Part shown: in pieces, positions 60,230 to 64,000 of the stretch
Position numbering within the stretch: position 1 is the first letter of the stretch
How the letters are laid out: each line of letters begins with the position of its first letter
From: Antedon bifida
Taxonomy: Eukaryota > Echinodermata > Crinoidea > Comatulida > Antedonidae
Assembly: GCA_963402885.1 (NCBI GenBank)
Contig: OY727093.1
Span: 14,005,501-14,069,500 of the forward strand
Reading direction: 5' to 3'
DNA length: 64,000 nt
The notes under the pieces: generated by a model
The model's database searches: none
What the model was told of the DNA's origin: nothing
Seen by the model: only the letters and a program-made list of their open reading frames with translations
Position numbers and translations under genes: made by a program

Positions 60230-63222
60230 CTAGTACAAGCGTTGTGGTTTTCCCATTGTGCTCTTGATGTACAATGAACGTACATTTTGCCAGTTTTTCT
60301 TCAACAGTGAAACCAAGAAGTTGATAGCGAGGCTGATGTTGGCAACAAGCTCATCATCAGTCATCTCAATATGGCCAACAGCAACAGCAAGACACAGAAC
60401 CTAACAGGTAGAAACAAAAATAACTGTATGGATAAAGAAAGTTCACATAAAACCGAACATTAAAGGTTCAAGGTACAGGATATTTTCAGTTCATTAGGTT
60501 AGAATAGTGAATACACGCTGTATTACCAATTTTTTCGATCATACAATTTGTCTGTAGGTTTCGTCTCGAACAGTCACTTGTCTAACTGTGCAAGATAGCG
60601 ACATACAGTTTAATGTTTGCAGTCTTTCTTGCCTTAAGTTAGCATAAACGGCCAACATGGCATTAATAATAAGGTGTCAATTAGACTGCAAGAAACAACA
60701 ATACGACATTTAAAATGTGTTTATACCTTTTTCATCTGAAATTTAATTGTGGCTTTGACTTCTTCAACTTTATTGGTCAATGGCTCTTGGTGAGACACAA
60801 GGGTAGGGAATTTTCCTGCCTTGTTCAAACCAGGCCCAAGAAGCTTGGGAATCTGCTTGATGAGCGAGTCTGAAGCCAGGAAAGCATCATATTTCTTGGC
60901 TGAAAACAAATAAATCCAGATCTTTAGTTCTAGTAGGGTTGAATATTCTATGGGAAAAAGTACCCTTTTGGGGACATGTTTGTAGGTTTCGTCTCGAACA
61001 GTCACTTGTCTAACTGTACAAGATAGCGACATACAGTTTAATGTTTGCAGTCTTTCTTGCTTAAGTTGACATAAAAGGCCAACATGGCATTAATAATAAG
61101 GTGTCGATTAGACTGCAAATATAATGTATTCCAGTAATACCTTGACAAACAAGATAATGAATAATATTACTATTTATAGGCAAACAGATGTTATGGTAAT
61201 TAACACTATAGTACAGTCGACGCCGCCTAAGTTGAATCCAAGGGGACTGGTATAAAAATTTGAGTTATGCGAACTTCGACTTGCAGATTTGTAAAAAAAA
61301 AATGCTAGGCCTAGCCCCACTCACTAGCCACGCTACGGCTAGGCCTAGTAGACCATGTCACGATCGCGGCCCACACGATGAGCCTTCTTGAATTCAGTTT
61401 GCTTAGCTAGCTAGGCTTAATAAATGCTAAGCCTCCTTTATCGGCAATGACAAACTGTATTTTCTTTATGGATTGAGCCGCAACAATAAGAAAATGTATA
61501 ATAAATACATTTCAGTTATAATTCGAAAACGGTATCCATTGTTTATTGCCATCTGTCTAGCACAAAATAGGTACCCACAAAACGCCGCTCAATTTCTCAA
61601 CGCTAAAACAACTCAGATATATATACTAGCGCGAGTTATAGGATGCCGCCTATGCTACAACCTGCTTGAGAGAACCAATATGGTCCCACATTATCACCTC
61701 TGTCGTTTATTTATCGAATTACGTACATTTCATCGGCTTTTTTAGCGCGTAGTTGCAGCCGCGTGATTTGTGACTTCGACTTATACGATATAAATCACTA
61801 AAGAATGTGTGTATTCGGACCGCAAAAAGACGTCGACCAAGACGAGTTTCGACTTACAAATAAAAATTACACAGTAATGTATAGGAAAGAATTGGGACTT
61901 TCATTAAAATTTGACTCTCGCGATTTTTCAACTTAGGCGGAGTCGACTGTACATACAACTTTTTATACCAACAAAACTGAATGATGTGAATAATTTTGTA
62001 ATTAGAATTCTAAATAAGTTTACAGACGTAAGCGTAATCTAATACTTCCAACAATTTTAGTACCTAATTTTTTGACCAGTTTCTTGTTTTTGTTAAGCTT
62101 TTTCAATGACTCAGCATTCATGCATGGAAAGCCAAGATCTTGGGCCTCATCACAATGTTGTTGATCTCCAAGAATACAGATTGAGAACTTTGGTCTTGGA
62201 ACCTTGTGCAACCTAATGAAAGAGTTTGTGATGTCAATAGTTACAATTTGTAGCCAGATTCTATTCACACTAGATAAGGTAATTCATTCATTAGATGTCA
62301 TTTATTAGATATGGCAATATTCACTGCATATTATACTACAGTCGACCTTCTCATTTACACATTCTCAATTACAAACCTTCTATTTTACGAACGCCGTTTG
62401 AATGATGACGTCATCAGCGAATAAAAAAAAATAACATAAAACTTTTACATACAGGTACCTACTACAGTATTATCTTATCCCAAAACAATTATTTAAAAAA
62501 ATGAATAAATAAAGCAAAGGTTATTACAAACGTATTCTGTTTATTTCGAGTTTAAAAGTTGTCTAGGCCTAGGTCGTTTGGTCTAGGCCTAAGCTAGTGG
62601 TCAGGAGATCATCATCCCCACTGCTGGAGTGCATGCCTCTCAGACCAAAATGAGAAGGTCGACTGTACATACTATTACTGAATTATTGTATAACATATTA
62701 AAAACCGACATTGATTGTGATTAGTTCATACTTCCATAAATGACAATTGGCCATTCATTACTATACTGTACTTGGTAATTTTATTCAATGCGCTATTCTC
62801 AGTTTAGATTTTCTTCAAATGTATTTAAGATAAGACATGCATTAGACATCATTGAATAGCGCATTAATTATTGGTTGCATCCATCCAACTTACAACAAAA
62901 CCAATCTACCTGTACTTGTTGCACAACCTAATTAATTAACTAGTTTAGTGGCGGCTCTTTCTTAGCCTACCCAATTATTTTAAGACCCTGGGTGAGGGTC
63001 CGCCTGAACACGATATCCAGGCTACCTGGCTTAATGTCAGGTTATATTTAAAGATGGCAACTTCCATACTTGACAGTGCCGGAGAAACGTTTGTCCTTCT
63101 GAGGATCGTAGTTCTTCAAGTTGATCTGGAGTTCAACGGTCTCAACAAATTTCCGCTTCTTATCCTTGCTGCCCTGGATGATTGCAGCTACTGCATCATA
63201 TATGGAGTCTCTTGATACCTTA
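60230..63222 (-). CDS. RPL10A: Ribosomal protein L10a (uL1), exons 2-5
   Basis: Minus-strand exons 63222..63070, 62212..62064, 60899..60727 and 60400..60230 join in frame to give the conserved eukaryotic uL1 protein. It starts from [20 protein letters not shown], through [72 protein letters not shown] and [20 protein letters not shown], to [14 protein letters not shown] and TAG. The protein forms part of the L1 stalk of the 60S subunit and moves deacylated tRNA through the E site. All borders are GT-AG with phases 2, 1 and 0. The first listed exon begins with T, which would complete an ATG-AG first exon as in the human gene (about 216 residues in total). That 5-base coding exon was not found up to 64,000 and is probably beyond the window. 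Introns host two snoRNA candidates and two MITEs. Confidence 0.95.
60550..60691 (-). ncRNA. Candidate H/ACA snoRNA in the last RPL10A intron (copy 2)
   Basis: On the sense strand of the host gene: a first hairpin closed by TTGCAGTCT and AGACTGCAA, with an apical GCC-ATGTT-GGC stem, then a hinge ACATTA (box H, ANANNA). A second hairpin with CTTG(C/T) and ACAAG inner stem follows, and then ACA three bases before the end (CCTACA-GAC). About 142 bases. It is nearly identical to the copy at 60,978-61,118, and the similarity begins and ends at the expected RNA boundaries. H/ACA snoRNAs guide pseudouridylation and commonly reside in ribosomal-protein introns. The target is not determined. Confidence 0.68.
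60978..61118 (-). ncRNA. Candidate H/ACA snoRNA in the preceding RPL10A intron (copy 1)
   Basis: Same architecture as 60,550-60,691: stem TTGCAGTCT/AGACTGCAA, hinge ACATTA, second hairpin, CCTACA-AAC end. It lies 79 bases upstream of the acceptor of the exon at 60,899-60,727. Differences between the copies cluster in the upper loop of hairpin 1; the outer stem, the hinge and the lower part of hairpin 2 are unchanged apart from one base. Confidence 0.68.
61214..61949. mobile_element. Tigger/pogo-like TIR element in an RPL10A intron
   Basis: Starts CAGTCGACGCCGCCTAAGTT and ends with the near reverse complement AACTTAGGCGGAGTCGACTG, TA on each side (61,212-61,213 and 61,950-61,951). It is 736 bp long. 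CAGTCGAC-type ends with TA targets are typical of pogo/Tigger elements. The 90-codon plus frame at 61,473-61,745 has no recognisable transposase motif. Confidence 0.75.
62339..62665. mobile_element. Short Tigger/pogo-like MITE in the next RPL10A intron
   Basis: A 327-bp element with inverted ends CAGTCGACCTTCTCATTT and AAAATGAGAAGGTCGACTG, TA on each side. It shares the outer CAGTCGAC with the 736-bp element but not the inner sequence. Confidence 0.78.
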
Positions 63223-64000
63223 CTGGGAAAAAAGGAAGTAAAATATGTCTGAAATAAATGCCTGCCAAATTAGTAGGGTTATCGCGAGTCGACTCCATTT
63301 ATTGCCACAATTCAATGAATCCTGTAGTCTGACTTTAGTCCAAACCAATTGCATATAAATTTACATTTTTATAGCAATTTATTTTATGTATATTAACATA
63401 CTAATATATAAAATAAATTACTATAAATTAAAAATGTAAGTTTATATGCAATTATTATTTCGAAAAATCTGAGAGGTTGTAATTTGTATAGATCGCTCGA
63501 GTGGCTAAACAAAATGATCATTTCCGGCGATGTTTTAGGTCCTATATTTAAAAAAATATTTTATTGCATCATTATCTCACATAGTCTCTCTGAAATATTA
63601 GGGAAAAGGCTTATTTATGCTTATAAAATGCATATCAAAACCTATAAATATAAGTGGCCGAATCGTCTCGAAGCAAAATTGTCCCGGGCCGAAACGTCCC
63701 GCTACCAATTCAATCACACGCATGTTACTATTCTGAAAATAATTGAACTGTAAAAACTGGTTTTTTTTATCTATCATACTAGGGGGCCTAGGTGTATATA
63801 TGCTTACCACTATTTACAACTTTTTTATTCACTTGAGATATTATTAGTTACAGATAAACAAATTATATTGTTTAACTGCTAGCGTAGGCCTACAAAGTAT
63901 ACGTCGTGGGGATCGGAAGACACACGAAGCATGTTGAATCAGAAGCATTAAATCATATTTCAAAACATACAATATTGTTAGAAATACTTATATCACTTAT
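63223..64000. other. RPL10A intron 1 (probable), non-coding
   Basis: No ATGAG|GT exon could be found on the minus strand up to the window edge. An AT-rich segment at 63,360-63,450 and two overlapping opposite frames (63,484-63,810) show no protein features. Confidence 0.4.

Noticed and set aside
61473-61745. 90-codon frame inside the Tigger-like element as a transposase
   Set aside because: No DDE or helix-turn-helix motif can be recognised and the element is too short for an autonomous pogo.

Overview
This is an AT-rich stretch of a eukaryotic, almost certainly animal, nuclear genome. Its genes carry GT-AG introns, a ribosomal-protein gene seems to host intronic H/ACA snoRNAs, and the rest is packed with DNA transposons, Helitron-like units, a Penelope-like element and CR1/L2-type retrotransposons. 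The many CCTAGGCCTAG and CAGTAC-type words and the repeat mix suggest a marine invertebrate deuterostome. An echinoderm, perhaps a crinoid, is my guess; it is an inference, not something the sequence proves. Layout: (1) 1-13,811, minus strand: the first three coding exons of a phosphodiesterase 3 (PDE3A/B-like) gene, covering the N-terminal membrane region and the phosphorylation linker. The catalytic exons would lie left of base 1. A Helitron-like copy (1-1324) and a TTAA-flanked MITE (2669-3014) lie left of or just beside its third exon, and a TA-flanked MITE (9918-10533) lies in its first intron. (2) 14,713-54,370: a tandem triplication of an acyl-CoA thioesterase/BAAT-family gene of eight coding exons on the minus strand. 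Each copy is broken differently. Copy A has a nonsense codon in exon 1. Copy B has a frameshift, a lost splice donor, several deletions and a lost stop codon. Copy C has a 4-base deletion in exon 5, and its exons 1-6 are inverted relative to exons 7-8. Transposons have exploded between and within the copies. They include a 12.3-kb segment with 420-bp terminal inverted repeats and a 7-bp target duplication, carrying a five-unit head-to-tail array of Helitron-like elements; an 800-bp (ATT)n tract holding a Penelope-like element with inverted arms; two near-identical 1.03-kb MITEs; a MITE made of GATATC palindromes; and a 1.8-kb foldback element with TTAA flanks. (3) 51,200-53,510, plus strand: two probable exons of a small unrecognised gene (a SAM-like start and an acidic tail), with an inverted diverged copy of the first exon just downstream. 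(4) 55,400-59,005: two non-LTR retrotransposon relics, one minus and one plus strand. (5) 60,145-63,222, minus strand: ribosomal protein L10a (uL1), apparently intact except that the tiny first exon is outside the window or unseen. Two neighbouring introns carry duplicated copies of a candidate H/ACA snoRNA, and two more introns carry Tigger/pogo-like MITEs. No operons, CRISPR arrays, rRNA or convincing tRNA genes are seen. The most striking features are the triply inactivated, internally inverted gene cluster, the duplicated intronic snoRNA candidate, the tandem Helitron-like array and the TIR-bounded 12-kb segment whose empty site survives in a paralogous copy.
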